Positions 52,758-62,616 of a DNA stretch of 64,000 bases are shown piece after piece. The notes under the pieces are model-generated. The model had not been told where the DNA came from. It worked only from the letters and a program-made list of their open reading frames with translations, and searched no databases. Within the stretch, counting starts at the first letter, position 1; each line of letters opens with the position of its first letter. The stretch spans positions 25,386 to 89,385 of the forward strand of contig CAWGDF010000014.1 of the NCBI GenBank assembly GCA_963821275.1, read 5' to 3'. The DNA comes from JACVRW01 sp963821275. Lineage in GTDB: Bacteria > Actinomycetota > Thermoleophilia > Solirubrobacterales > Thermoleophilaceae. The position numbers and the translations under genes were made by a program.

Positions 52758-55571
52758 CTATTCGCCGAGGGCCGCCGAGAGCTGGAACCGAGAGCGGATG
52801 CCTAGCTTGTGATAGGCGGCGCTGAGGTGACGCTCGACCGTCTTTTCGGTCACGAACAGCGCCTGGGCGATCTCGCGGTTGGTGTGCCCGTCGGCCGCCT
52901 GGCGGCACACACGCCACTCCGCAGCTGTCAGCGCAGGCGGCCCGGTCAGCTCGATCCGCGCGCGCCGACCCGGTCCCGCCTGGAATTCGGCCCGGGCGCG
53001 TTCGGCCAGCGCGATGGCGCCGCAGTCATCGGCGAGCTTCATCGCCCGCCGCTGGGCGTCTCGGCCTTCACGTCGCCGGTTGGCGTGGCTCAATTCGGCT
53101 CCGAGATCGGCGAGCGCGTGCGCAAGCTCGAGCCGCGCGGCGCTGTCTTCGAGCACCGAGACCGCCTCTTGCAGCAACGCCAGTCGCTCCTCTCCACCGA
53201 TGGCCGCCGCAGCTGAGCGCAGTGACAGTCCGAGCGCCCCGGGCGCGCCGTCGCGCTGAGCCACAGCCAGCTGCTCGCGGGCGAGCCGCGCGGCGGACTC
53301 CTCGTCGCCCAGCGAGGCGAGCGCCGGCGCCGCGAATGCCCTCCAGTCGCCCGGCCAGCGCAGGCTGAGCGCCTCGAGGCGCTGGCCACACCACATCAGG
53401 TCCGCAACGCCCTCTTCGGCATGGCCCTGGGCTATCCGCAGACGCCCGCGGGCGATCAGGTAGTCGGCGACGTACGGCCGATCCTCAGCTATCCCGAGCG
53501 CGTCACCTCTCCGGGACAGCTCGGCAGCCGCCTCCAGCGCTCCGCGCTCGATGTCGACGACGATCGCGACCGCGAGGAGCTGCAACAAGGTGAAATGCCG
53601 TTCCTCGACGACCCGCAGCCCCGTCTCAGCCTCGACCTGGGCGTCCTTGAGCGAACCCTGCGCCAGCGCGATCGCCGCGCGTTGTCCGTGGATGAGCCCT
53701 TGTCGCGCTGCGTGACCTTCACGGCGCGCGCCCTCCAGCGCGACGTCGAGCATTTGCATGGCCGGCTGGTATCGCTCCCCGAGCCTCAGCGTCTGCAGCG
53801 CCAGAAAGGCGGCGCTTGTCGCGGCGGATGGCGGGAGGCCGGACGCGAGGGCGGCCTGAACCTCGTCCGCCGCCGCTGCGGCCGAACCTCCCTCGGCGAG
53901 CCGCTCCTGGGCGACGTGGATCCTGGCCACCGCCTCGAAGCCGGGATGACCGCGTGCCTGTTCGGTGAAGCGCTGCAGGTGCCCGCTGAGGCCGGCACGC
54001 AGTGGCACGACGGCTGTCGTGACCATCAACAGCTCGGACCCGAGCTCGAGCGAGCGCTCGGGGTCGAGCGGCTGAAGCTCCTCGCCGAGCGACGCCAGTG
54101 CGTCAACGGCGGCCTCCGCGGCCGAGCCTCCACCGGACACGATGGCGCAGCGCCCAAGCATGGACGCCGCGTCGGCTCGAGTCGTCAGGTTCGCGCCCGA
54201 GCTCAACGCAGCGCGCAGATGCTCTTCAGCGGGCTCGAATTGCATGGCGGCCACCTCATAGCGGCCAACCTCGGCCAAGATCTCCCCACGCTCCGGCTCC
54301 GCCGGCGATTCCGCCAGCGCCCGGCGCAGACGCTCGGCAGCCGCGCCTGGGGCGCCACGCCGCGCGGCGGCCGTGGCGGCCGACCGGAGCGTCTCCACCC
54401 TGCGCCGATCCCCGGTCGGGCCCGTCAACAGAAGGTGTGCGGTGAGGCGCTCAGGCGCCGCGCCCGCACGTGCCAGCGCCTCGGCCGCCGCCGCGTGCCG
54501 CGCCTGGCGCTCGGCCGGCGCGAGATCCTCGTAGAGCGCCGCGCGGACGATGGGATGAACGAATCCCAAGCGCGCAGCCCGAACGAAGATATCGGCCCGG
54601 ACGAGGTCGTCCGCCGCCGCACCAGCAGCCTCCTCACCGAGATGCGACACGTGACCGGCCAGCTGCAGATCGGTCTCGTCGCCCAGCACGGCGACGGTTC
54701 TGGCCAGCTCGTTCGCTGCCGGCCCAAGCGTGGCGAGCCGATGCAGGACGAAGCGGCGCACCGCGGCCGGGCCGACCGCCTGGACCTCAGTTGCAGCAGC
54801 GGCCGACGGGCTTATCCCCGCCGCGTCGAGCGCTGTCAGCAGCTCGCGCAGGAACAGCGGGTTGCCGCCGGTCGCCGTATGACACGCGCGGCAGAACTCC
54901 TCGGCCGCGTCCGCTCCCAGGCGCTCCCGTGCCAGAGCCACCGCGGCGGACTGGCTGAGTGGTTGGGGGTACAGCGCGACGGCTGAGGCGCGGGACGCCA
55001 CCTGCGCCCACACGGACCCCGGCTCGTCCGCCGGTGGACGTCCGGCGAGGAGCACGGCGATCGGCAGCCCCTCGATGCGCTGCGCCAGGTAGGCCAAGAA
55101 GCGCAGCGAGTCCTGATCGACCCAGTGGCAGTCGTCGACCAGCACGAGCCTCGGGGCCTGGTCGACGAGATTGACCACCAACCAATAGAGGCTGTGGAGG
55201 GCCTCGAAGCCCGCATCGGCACCCCACGACCGCCGCTCATCGCGCTCGAACAGGCGCGCCGCGGGAGCAGCCGCGCCGGTGAACGGATCGGGCTGCCCAG
55301 ACACGCCGTCGATCACGGGCTCCAGCAGCTGCCGGACCACGCCGAACGCAAAGGGCTGCTCGAGCTCTGAGCCCCTCGCCTCCAGTGGCATCAGGCCGGC
55401 GTGCACCGCCGCCGCTCGCGCCTCCCGCGCCAGCTCGGTCTTGCCGACGCCGGCCCCTCCTTCGATCAGGATCAGCGTTCCTTCGCCGGCACCAGCACGA
55501 GCGAAGCCTTCTCGACACGTCTCAAGCTCGTTCTCGCGCTCGAGCAGAGCTGCGGCCGTTCTGGGCGGCAC
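52758..55571 (-). CDS. LuxR-family ATPase regulator (LAL/MalT type)
   Basis: 937 residues. Walker A (LIEGGAGVGKTELAR) and Walker B (LVLVDDCHWVDQDSLRFLAYL) mark a STAND ATPase; a long TPR-like helical region follows; the C-terminal LuxR helix-turn-helix is complete (LTAAEWRVCRQAADGHTNREIAQALFVTEKTVERHLSAAYHKLGIRSR). It is a large ATP-dependent activator responding to an unknown ligand. GTG 55571 starts the conserved domain (PPRTAAALLERENELE). Reading can be extended upstream but overlaps the divergent SnoaL-like gene. Confidence 0.9.
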   Translation of the reverse strand: MPPRTAAALLERENELETCREGFARAGAGEGTLILIEGGAGVGKTELAREARAAAVHAGLMPLEARGSELEQPFAFGVVRQLLEPVIDGVSGQPDPFTGAAAPAARLFERDERRSWGADAGFEALHSLYWLVVNLVDQAPRLVLVDDCHWVDQDSLRFLAYLAQRIEGLPIAVLLAGRPPADEPGSVWAQVASRASAVALYPQPLSQSAAVALARERLGADAAEEFCRACHTATGGNPLFLRELLTALDAAGISPSAAAATEVQAVGPAAVRRFVLHRLATLGPAANELARTVAVLGDETDLQLAGHVSHLGEEAAGAAADDLVRADIFVRAARLGFVHPIVRAALYEDLAPAERQARHAAAAEALARAGAAPERLTAHLLLTGPTGDRRRVETLRSAATAAARRGAPGAAAERLRRALAESPAEPERGEILAEVGRYEVAAMQFEPAEEHLRAALSSGANLTTRADAASMLGRCAIVSGGGSAAEAAVDALASLGEELQPLDPERSLELGSELLMVTTAVVPLRAGLSGHLQRFTEQARGHPGFEAVARIHVAQERLAEGGSAAAAADEVQAALASGLPPSAATSAAFLALQTLRLGERYQPAMQMLDVALEGARREGHAARQGLIHGQRAAIALAQGSLKDAQVEAETGLRVVEERHFTLLQLLAVAIVVDIERGALEAAAELSRRGDALGIAEDRPYVADYLIARGRLRIAQGHAEEGVADLMWCGQRLEALSLRWPGDWRAFAAPALASLGDEESAARLAREQLAVAQRDGAPGALGLSLRSAAAAIGGEERLALLQEAVSVLEDSAARLELAHALADLGAELSHANRRREGRDAQRRAMKLADDCGAIALAERARAEFQAGPGRRARIELTGPPALTAAEWRVCRQAADGHTNREIAQALFVTEKTVERHLSAAYHKLGIRSRFQLSAALGE

Positions 55572-55673
55572 CCCAGCGACGATACACGGGACGTGGACGA
55601 GTGGAAATCCACGGGGAAACCCTCGGGGATCCTCCCTTGTGGTCGCGACTTCGCCCGCCCATGGTCCAGCTCG

Positions 55674-56108
55674 GTGGACAGCGTCACCGAGCTCAACAAG
55701 CGGAAGGTTCGCCTTTTCGTCGAGGCGGTCTGGAACGAAGGACGCGTCGAGATGGTCGACGAGCTGGTGGCCGACGACTACGTGGGCCGCGTCCCCTGTC
55801 TCGACAGCCGAGTCCTCGGGCCACACGGTGTGCGCCGGCTCGTGGCAAGCCGCCACCGCGCCCATCCCGACCTACACATCAAGATCGAGGACCAGATCGC
55901 CGAGGACGACCGAGTCGTGACGCGCTGGCAGGCAACGACCACAGCGCCGGCCGCCCCGGATGGCGCCCTCGCCGGTCGCGCGCCCTGCTACGCGGGCATC
56001 TCGATCATCCGGCTCCTGGCCGGAAAGCAAGTCGACTCACACACCGAATGCTCGATGGAATCCAGCAGTCTGCTCGGCGTAAGCGCGACTGCGGGTAGCA
56101 GGCGATAG
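55674..56108 (+). CDS. SnoaL-like/ester cyclase-type protein
   Basis: 144 residues. VRLFVEAVWNEGRVEMVDELVADDYVGRVP and VVTRWQATTTAPAAPDGALAGRAPCYAGISIIRLLAGKQVDSHTE show the NTF2/SnoaL fold with the catalytic-type DYV and PCYAGISI segments. May be a polyketide-cyclase-like or detoxifying enzyme. It is divergent from the LuxR/ATPase regulator over a 102-base gap and so may be its target. GTG 55674 is inferred from domain start. Confidence 0.78.
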   Translation: MDSVTELNKRKVRLFVEAVWNEGRVEMVDELVADDYVGRVPCLDSRVLGPHGVRRLVASRHRAHPDLHIKIEDQIAEDDRVVTRWQATTTAPAAPDGALAGRAPCYAGISIIRLLAGKQVDSHTECSMESSSLLGVSATAGSRR

Positions 56109-56236
56109 CGGCCGAACATCAGAGCTTCAGCCGAGGGGCGGCTGTCAGGTCAACGGAGGCGAGCGTCGACGCATCCGTTCCTCCCCTCGTCAGCGCGCGA
56201 CCGCCACATGGAGGGACGAGATTGAGGGATCGAATC

Positions 56237-57016
56237 ATGTCTGACTCAAGGCAGGAAGCCGCAGCTGTCGAGCAGTCACCACAACAGCGCCAAAGGGCTC
56301 GTATCGCCGGCTGGCTCATGGCCTTGACGTTTCTCACGTCCATCCCCGCCGCGCTAATTCTCTACGACCCGGTGCTCAACGACACCGACTACATCCTCGG
56401 CGCCGGCGACGACACCCGCGTCACGCTGGGCGCCCTCCTCGAAATCTTCCTGATGATCGGCAACGTCGGCACGGCGGTCGTGATGTTTCCGATCCTCAGG
56501 CGATACAGCGAAACCCTCTCGCTTAGCTACGTCGCCTCGCGCACAATCGAGGCGACGATCATCGGGGTCGGCGCCATCAGCCTGCTCTCCGTCGTCACCC
56601 TGCGCGACGACCTGGCCGCGTCTATCGGCGCGGACGGAACCTCGCTCGACATCGCGGGGCAGACCCTGGTCGCGATCCACGACTGGACGTTCTTGTTCGG
56701 GCCGGGGTTCTGCGTCGGTGTCAACGGCATCTTGCTGGGCTGGCTGATGTACCGCACTGGATTGATGCCGCCACGGCTCGCGATGCTGGGCGTCATCGGC
56801 GGTCCGCTGATCTTCGTGTCGTCGATCGCGGTTCTGTTCGGCGCCTACGAGCAGGACGGCCTGCACGCCCTCTTCTCGGTGCCCGAGTTCCTCTTCGAGG
56901 CGGCGTTTGCGATCTATCTGATCGTCAAGGGCTTCAGGCCCTCGCCGATCCTCGACGACGCTCGGTATGCCGGAGGGGATGGGGGCTCTCTGCGCCCTGC
57001 GGCGGCTGCACCGTAG
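56237..57016 (+). CDS. DUF4386-type integral membrane protein
   Basis: 259 residues with six or so membrane helices: IAGWLMALTFLTSIPAALILYDPV, LGALLEIFLMIGNVGTAVVMFPILRRYSE, IHDWTFLFGPGFCVGVNGILLGWLMYRTGL and MLGVIGGPLIFVSSIAVLFGAYEQ. The SxAYVASRxIEA-like segment (LSYVASRTIEATIIGVG) is typical of the DUF4386 family. Function is unknown. ATG 56237 has GAGGGA eight bases upstream. Confidence 0.87.
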   Translation: MSDSRQEAAAVEQSPQQRQRARIAGWLMALTFLTSIPAALILYDPVLNDTDYILGAGDDTRVTLGALLEIFLMIGNVGTAVVMFPILRRYSETLSLSYVASRTIEATIIGVGAISLLSVVTLRDDLAASIGADGTSLDIAGQTLVAIHDWTFLFGPGFCVGVNGILLGWLMYRTGLMPPRLAMLGVIGGPLIFVSSIAVLFGAYEQDGLHALFSVPEFLFEAAFAIYLIVKGFRPSPILDDARYAGGDGGSLRPAAAAP

Positions 57017-57172
57017 ACGTTGCGCTCAGGCGACAGGAGAAGCGCCACGGCGACATCAGCGGCGTCCCCAGTCGCATGGAATTGCAGTAGCGGCGCGCTA
57101 CGTCTCGGCACCGTGGTTGCGACTGCGACACGCTCGACGACTGCGGACGCTTCCCGGCGTGCAGGCCCCATC

Positions 57173-58087
57173 CTAATGCGGTGCGGGCAGCGCCCCGTTC
57201 CTCCTCCGCTTCGGGTAGAGGGCGTCGCGCGCGTCTGGATGACGATCGCGACGATCACGATCGTGCCGCCGACGAGCGTGAGCGTGCGGGGGCGCTCGTC
57301 GAGCGCGAGCCATACCCACACCGGGCCGAGCACCACCTCGAGCAGCGTGATGAGGCCCACCTGGGCAGCCGGTATCAGCCGCGCGCCCACAGTGAAGCAG
57401 CGCAAATCCGAGCCCGATCTGACCGATGCCGAGCGCCGCCAGCCAGACGATGTCGTCGCCGCCGATCTCGCCGGGACTGGCGAAGGGAAGGAAGGCCGCG
57501 ATCTGGATCGCCTGCGCGAGGCACATGGCCGGGGCCATGGAGACGTCGTGGCGCCAGCGGGTGATCACGATCATCAGCGCAAAGGCAAGCGCCGCGACGA
57601 AAGAGAGGCCGTCGCCCGCCAGGTTGCCCTCCCCCGGGGCCCCGAGTATCAGCGTGACGCCGGCCAGCGCCAGTGCCATCGCCACGACCGTGCGCCGCGT
57701 GATCGGCTCGCCGAGCGTCACCCGGGCGAGCAGGGCGGCGAGCACGGGGGCGATGGCCAATATGAACAGGACGCGTGCGACGCTCGTGTGGTTGAGCGCC
57801 GCGATGAAGCTCCCTGACGCCGTCGCGACGCACAGCGCGACGGCGACGCCCGCCAGCCCGACGGACCTGAACGCCTGCACCAACCGGCCGTGCTCGACGA
57901 CCGCGACATAGGCCAGCAGCGCGGCGCCCGCGAACGTCGCTCGGCCGACGACCTGGGTGGCGGTGTCGAGGGTGAGCTGGCGCTGGAGGACCCCGGCGGT
58001 CGACCACGCGACCGCGGCGAGCGCCACGTAAATCTGCCCTCGGCGTTGGCGCCGCGACCCCTCGAGCGACACCCTCGCCGTCGTCAC
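57173..58087 (-). CDS. EamA/DMT-type transporter, frameshifted
   Basis: Membrane helices of the EamA family are visible: GQIYVALAAVAWSTAGVLQR, VGLAGVAVALCVATASGSFIAAL and RVLFILAIAPVLAALLAR. The frame breaks near 57395 (GLGFAL, then the natural CFTVGARLIPAAQVGLITLLEVVLGPVWVWLALDERP in another frame). Repairing one base restores the last four helices but moves the stop to 56914, overlapping the DUF4386 gene. A further indel near 57180 may define the true end. GTG 58087 is a plausible start; TTG 58150 is an alternative. Confidence 0.72.
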   Translation of the reverse strand: MTTARVSLEGSRRQRRGQIYVALAAVAWSTAGVLQRQLTLDTATQVVGRATFAGAALLAYVAVVEHGRLVQAFRSVGLAGVAVALCVATASGSFIAALNHTSVARVLFILAIAPVLAALLARVTLGEPITRRTVVAMALALAGVTLILGAPGEGNLAGDGLSFVAALAFALMIVITRWRHDVSMAPAMCLAQAIQIAAFLPFASPGEIGGDDIVWLAALGIGQIGLGFALLHCGRAADTGCPGGPHHAARGGARPGVGMARARRAPPHAHARRRHDRDRRDRHPDARDALYPKRRRNGALPAPH

Positions 58088-58253
58088 GCCGTCAAGAGAT
58101 AGCGAATCGCGCTCAGCCCGAGCCCGCGTAGCCGACGTGGCAAAGCGCAAAGCTCACCCGCAGTAGGGCCAGCGCGCCGGAACCCCGGCTGGCGCTCATC
58201 TGCAATCATGGCCGCGGCCCGCGTGCCGGGCAACCTGATCCGGAGGGAACGAC

Positions 58254-58832
58254 ATGGAGGTCATGGCAAGAGGTGGTCGGTCGCGGACGCTCGCGGCGAT
58301 CGCGGTCCTGGCAACAATCGCGCTCGTCGCTGCGGGCGCTTCGCCGGCGGAGGCGGTCCCGATCAAACAGGGGCGGTCAACGCTGACCTTCGACCAGAAC
58401 ATTTTTTCCGGTCTTGACCCCCTGGGCGTCGGCATCCTGCCGATCGCGCCCGCGGAGGCAAGCCTTGGCGGCGAGTCGTTCCCGATCACTGGCGGCAGGG
58501 TCAGCCCTAACGGCAAGCGTGCGAGGATCAACCATGTCGGCGGGATCGTGTTCGCCGGTGACAACGCGAGCGTCAGGGTAGTGCGGCTCAAGGTGCGCCT
58601 CTGTTGTCGTAGTTCCGAGCTGACTGCGTTGGTCAATGGTCAGCGCATGTCGTTCCTGGCCCTCGGGCGCGGGACCCGTACTTTCCGCGGACGCCGCCTC
58701 ACCATCCGCGGGATCAACGCGTTTCTGACCCTGGAGGCGGCGGACGCGCTCAACCAGGCATTCGCCACCGGCTTCTTCCAAGAGGGCACCCAGCTCGGCA
58801 CGCTGCGCATCCGCATGAGGCTGGTCCTCTAA
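58254..58832 (+). CDS. Secreted protein of unknown function
   Basis: 192 residues. A signal peptide (GRSRTLAAIAVLATIALVAAGASPAEA) is followed by a beta-rich domain with paired small residues and an ending typical of actinobacterial secreted proteins (LTLEAADALNQAFATGFF, then QLGTLRIRMRLVL). CCRSSEL carries two adjacent cysteines. AGGGAAC precedes ATG 58254. I cannot assign a function; HtaA-like heme proteins have a related C-terminal pattern. Confidence 0.75.
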   Translation: MEVMARGGRSRTLAAIAVLATIALVAAGASPAEAVPIKQGRSTLTFDQNIFSGLDPLGVGILPIAPAEASLGGESFPITGGRVSPNGKRARINHVGGIVFAGDNASVRVVRLKVRLCCRSSELTALVNGQRMSFLALGRGTRTFRGRRLTIRGINAFLTLEAADALNQAFATGFFQEGTQLGTLRIRMRLVL

Positions 58833-58936
58833 CACGACCGACGCCGGCGGGGCGGGGGTCGCCGCGAGCGATCCTCCGCCCGTCCCGGCCAGGACCGCGA
58901 CAACGGGCCATGCCGCAGCCGTTGGAAGCGCTTCAT
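58829..58936 (-). pseudogene. Truncated secreted-protein stub
   Basis: On the minus strand a consensus AAGGAGG lies seven bases before ATG 58936. The frame (KRFQRLRHGPLSRSWPG) gives only 35 residues. The adjacent frame continues as AAAWPVVAVLAGTGGGSLAATPAPPAS, resembling a signal-peptide hydrophobic core, so one indel may have broken a longer secreted gene that now ends against the convergent gene. Confidence 0.35.
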
Positions 58937-59044
58937 ATCGTTCCTCCTTGACCTGGGGCCATAGAGACATGAGCACTGCTCCAGCCCTCGAGACCGCCCG
59001 AGCACCCTGAAGCAGAACTACCGACCCCTACTTGACACAAAGTC

Positions 59045-59530
59045 TTGCGCCGCGCCGCGACACCGGAGACGTCGAAGCCGACCGGTTGGGACCGGCTCGA
59101 TCCGATCATCGCGCTGCTGGTGGCCGTCAGCATCGTTCGGACAGGGGTGGTGTTGCTTCGTCGCTCGGGCGGCGGTCTGATGGACCACGCCCTCGGACCC
59201 GCCGAGCAAGGCGAGATCCAGGCCGTTCTAGAGAGGTACCGAGAGGGCGGCGTCGAGTTCCACGCCCTGCGCACGCGCCAGGCCGGGCGAAGAGAGTTCG
59301 TTTCGCTCCACCTGCTCGTGCCGGGCGAGTGGACGGTAAAACGCGGCCACGACCTCGCCGAGCGGGTCGAGCGCGACCTGCGCGAGCGGCTCCCGTACGC
59401 GACAGTCTTCACGCATGTCGAACCGAGCGAAGACACCGCCTCCTTCGAGGACATTCGACTGGATCGCTCCCCTGACCGGCGCTCTAGCGCGGCCCGACCC
59501 GACCGAAACCCCGGCTCTCGCTCGAGCTAG
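59045..59530 (+). pseudogene. C-terminal fragment of a CDF cation-efflux protein
   Basis: The frame begins in the last membrane helix and cytoplasmic domain of a cation diffusion facilitator: WDRLDPIIALLVAVSIVRTGVVLLRRSGGGLMDHALG, then FHALRTRQAGRREFVSLHLLVPGEWTV and DLAERVERDLRERLPYATVFTHVEP. Usual CDF proteins have about 300 residues; only about 160 remain and the first five helices are missing. No start signal is present. A truncated remnant, or possibly an N-terminally broken gene. Confidence 0.75.
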
Positions 59531-59549
59531 TTGTCGGCGTATTCACTCG

Positions 59550-61883
59550 CTAGACCGGGAGCGGTCCGCGCTCCGGCTCCTCGCCGGTCGCGGGCTCGTC
59601 CGGGGCCGGGGGCTCCCGGGGCTCAATCGGCGGGGCGTCGTCGCGTCCGGCCCCGACGTGCGGCAGCCACTCGAGCCAGCTCGGCAGGTACCAATTCCAG
59701 TCGCCGAGCACCTTCATCGACGCCGGCAGCAGCACGCCGCGGATGATCGTCGCGTCGATCAGGACCGCGGCGGCCAGCCCGAGGCCTAGCTCCTTGAAGT
59801 CGAGGAAGGCCAGGGTGACGAACACCAGGAAGACCCCGACCATGACGAGCGCGGCGCTGGTCACCGTTCCGGCTGTCGTCGAGATCCCCTGCTGAACGGC
59901 CTGATCGGTCGACATGCCGCGGTCATGGAGCTCCTTGACGCGGGACAGGATGAACACGTGGTAGTCCATCGAGAGACCGAACAGGACCACGAACAGGAAG
60001 AGCGGCAGCCAGTTGGTCACCCCGCCGTTCGAGATGAAGCCGAGCAGCGACTCCAGGTTGCCCTTCTGGAAGACGAGCACGAGGACGCCGTAGGCGGCTC
60101 CGACCGAGAGCAGGTTGAGGATGATCGCCTTGATCGGGATCACGATCGACCGGAAGGTCACGAGCAGCAGCAGGAACGCCAGTCCGAACACGAAGGCGAA
60201 GATCAGCGGCAGCCTGCTGTTCAGCTTGTTGGCGAAGTCCTCCGAGCTGGCCGCATCGCCGGTGACGTTGACGGTGGTCCCCTCGACTCCCCCGACCGTC
60301 GCCGGGATGATCTCATCGCGCAGCTCGTCGAGGGCGTTCACCGACGCGGGGTCGTTTCCGTTCCCGGGGGTCGGAACGTTGATCTGGGCAACTGTGCCGT
60401 CATCGCTGTAGATGACCTCGGTTCCGGGCCGGAACGAATCCGAGCCGTTGACCTGGGTGCGCAGCTCGGCGATGCCGGCTGCGGCGGGACCGGAGCGCAC
60501 GTCGTCGGCTTCCACGACCACGGTCGCCGTGACGCCCTCGGCCGGGAAGACCTTCTTGACCTTGTTGTAGGTCTGGATCACGGGCTCGTCCTGCGGGAAC
60601 TCGTCAACCCCGCTGGTCACGATTTTCATCTGGAGCGCCGGAATCGCCAGCGCCACGAGGAGGCCGCCCGCGAGGAGGATCGACAGGCCGGGACGCCGCA
60701 TCACGCGGCCGGTGAGCGCTGTCCAGAAGCGCGACTCGCCGGCCGGGCGACGCCGGCGGCCGAGCAAGGGGACCCGACCCTTCTCGACGCGGTCACCGAG
60801 CCAGGACAGCATCGCCGGCAGGATCGTCAGCGAGGCGAACACGGCGATCGCGACCACGAGGATCGTGCCTTCGGCGAAGGAGATGAACGCCTTGTCGCCG
60901 CTGATGAACATGCCTGCCATCGCGACGATCACGGTCACGCCGGAGATCAGCACGGCACGCCCCGAGGTGGCGGCGGCGGCTTCCAGCGCGCCTTGCTCGC
61001 TGCGCCCGGCGGCGCGTTCCTCGCGCTCACGCCGGAGGTAGAAGAGCGAGTAGTCCACACCCACTGCCAGCCCGATCAGCAGGACGACGGCCGGGAGGTT
61101 GCTGTCGGCCGGGAAGAGGTGGCTCGTGATCGCGACCAGGCCCAGCGCGGCCATCACGGAGGTCAGTCCGATCAGGAGCGGCAGTCCCGCCGCCACGAGC
61201 GAGCCGAAGGTGAAGAGGAGGATGATCAGCGTGACCGGCAGCGACAGCATTCCCGCCTTCCCGAGGTCGCCGTTGATCACCTCCTCGATCGCCTTGTCGG
61301 CGCTGGCGCCGCCGAATTGCTCGATCGCGAGATCGGGGTGATCGGCCTGAACGGCGGCGACGGCGGCGATCGTGGGATCGACGCGATCCTCAGCCTCCGT
61401 CGAGTCGCCCGCGATCACGAAGTTGACCAGAGCCGCGTGGCCGTCGGCCGAGACCTCGCCGCCACCGGTCAGCGGCGACTCAACGTTCTCGACGTACCGC
61501 ACCTGTGAGAGCCGTCCGGTCACGTCCTCGACCGCCGCCTGGAACTCGGGATCCTCGACTGTGAGCTGTTCGCTCTGAACGAAGACCACCTCTTCGACCG
61601 GCCTCAGGCCGGCGTCCTCGAGCGCCTGCTCGGCATCGCGCGCCTCCCCCGAGAACTGGTCGATATCGGAGATGTCCTTCTGACCGACCACGTTCATTCC
61701 GACGTAGAAGGTGACGAGGACGAAGGCAAACCAGCCGAAGATGGCCTTCTTGCGGTGCTGGCCGCTCCAGCGGGCCATCCGGGCCGCCAGATTGTGCGCC
61801 GGCGGCGGCGAGGTAGGCGCGCCGTTCCCGGAGGTGTCGGACCGGGCCGGCTCTGGGTCGCGCTGGATGATGCGAGTCTTCAT
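59550..61883 (-). CDS. MMPL-family RND transporter (second)
   Basis: 777 residues. Two MMPL halves: KAIFGWFAFVLVTFYVGMNVV, VTLIILLFTFGSLVAAGLP, GLAVGVDYSLFYLRREREER, then VVLFGLSMDYHVFILSRVKELHDRG and SAALVMVGVFLVFVTLAFL. Includes the typical GVDYSLFYL/LSMDYHVF Asp-Tyr pairs of the proton relay. The C-terminus ends in a disordered Pro/Glu tail. Probably lipid or drug export. Its start has only a weak AGAGG ribosome-binding site. Confidence 0.93.
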   Translation of the reverse strand: MKTRIIQRDPEPARSDTSGNGAPTSPPPAHNLAARMARWSGQHRKKAIFGWFAFVLVTFYVGMNVVGQKDISDIDQFSGEARDAEQALEDAGLRPVEEVVFVQSEQLTVEDPEFQAAVEDVTGRLSQVRYVENVESPLTGGGEVSADGHAALVNFVIAGDSTEAEDRVDPTIAAVAAVQADHPDLAIEQFGGASADKAIEEVINGDLGKAGMLSLPVTLIILLFTFGSLVAAGLPLLIGLTSVMAALGLVAITSHLFPADSNLPAVVLLIGLAVGVDYSLFYLRREREERAAGRSEQGALEAAAATSGRAVLISGVTVIVAMAGMFISGDKAFISFAEGTILVVAIAVFASLTILPAMLSWLGDRVEKGRVPLLGRRRRPAGESRFWTALTGRVMRRPGLSILLAGGLLVALAIPALQMKIVTSGVDEFPQDEPVIQTYNKVKKVFPAEGVTATVVVEADDVRSGPAAAGIAELRTQVNGSDSFRPGTEVIYSDDGTVAQINVPTPGNGNDPASVNALDELRDEIIPATVGGVEGTTVNVTGDAASSEDFANKLNSRLPLIFAFVFGLAFLLLLVTFRSIVIPIKAIILNLLSVGAAYGVLVLVFQKGNLESLLGFISNGGVTNWLPLFLFVVLFGLSMDYHVFILSRVKELHDRGMSTDQAVQQGISTTAGTVTSAALVMVGVFLVFVTLAFLDFKELGLGLAAAVLIDATIIRGVLLPASMKVLGDWNWYLPSWLEWLPHVGAGRDDAPPIEPREPPAPDEPATGEEPERGPLPV

Positions 61884-61989
61884 CGCTCTGCCTCTCGACT
61901 AGCAGGATGTTCACGGACGAAGGTGGGCACCGCGCGGTCGCCGGCGAGCATTGCTCTCCTGGCTTCCGCGGCGGCCTCGGGCCCTCCGG

Positions 61990-62259
61990 TCAGGGAGAAG
62001 GCCAGACTCGTGGGCGGGGCCATGGGGCGCCCGCCTCACGAGGGGGCGCGGCCTCCCGGCTCAGGCGGAGGCGCCTCGCGCGGTAGGTCGGCGTGAGGCC
62101 GCCGCTCAGCGCACCTGCCTCGTCAAGCCAGTGGAGCGCCAGTTCGACACTGCCGAGCCGATCGAATGCATCGGCCCGATCGAAGGCGGCCTCGATGCGC
62201 GCCTGGTGCTGCGCCTCACGCGCGACGCGCCGATCCCACAGCGACGATGACATCGACAT
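61990..62259 (-). CDS. Small helical hypothetical protein
   Basis: 89 residues from ATG 62259, chosen because AGGAG lies five bases upstream. SSSLWDRRVAREAQHQARIEAAFDRADAFDRLGSVELALHWLDEAGALSG is helical and charged, followed by a Pro/Arg tail. The LGSVELALHWLDEAG segment resembles a TPR-like half repeat. Function is unknown. A longer upstream frame lacks support. Confidence 0.65.
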   Translation of the reverse strand: MSMSSSLWDRRVAREAQHQARIEAAFDRADAFDRLGSVELALHWLDEAGALSGGLTPTYRARRLRLSREAAPPREAGAPWPRPRVWPSP

Positions 62260-62429
62260 CCCGACTCCTAAGGCCTCTCGATTCCGCGCCGACCACAGGG
62301 GTCGACACCTGTCCCGGCCGGATGCTGGAGCCGCGATGCGCCCGCCGTTTGGCTGGGGCGAAGCGTCCGCGCCAGGGTACCACCAACGAGCGCCGCGATC
62401 TAAATTGGGCCGTCCCCCCGAGCCGACGA

Positions 62430-62616
62430 ATGAGCTATCGCGAGACGGAGCATCTGCGCGTGCTGATCGCGAACGGGCGAAAGGATCGGCTGGCCCTCGT
62501 GGCACCGATCGTCGCCGCACTCGGGCACGAGGTGATTGCCGGCGAGAGCTCCCAGCACGCCAGGCGCCGCGCCATCACCGAGCGCGGAAAGGGCATCCTG
62601 ATGGAACGTCACTCCG
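62430..62616 (+). pseudogene. ANTAR response-regulator remnant with internal deletion
   Basis: The N-terminal receiver part (LRVLIANGRKDRLALVAPIVAALGHEVIAGESS) jumps directly to the start of an ANTAR RNA-binding domain (RRAITERGKGILMERHS). About 100 residues that normally lie between them are missing in frame. The rest of the ANTAR domain is cut off at about 62617 by a transposase tail. A disrupted regulator, probably once acting by antitermination. Confidence 0.7.
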
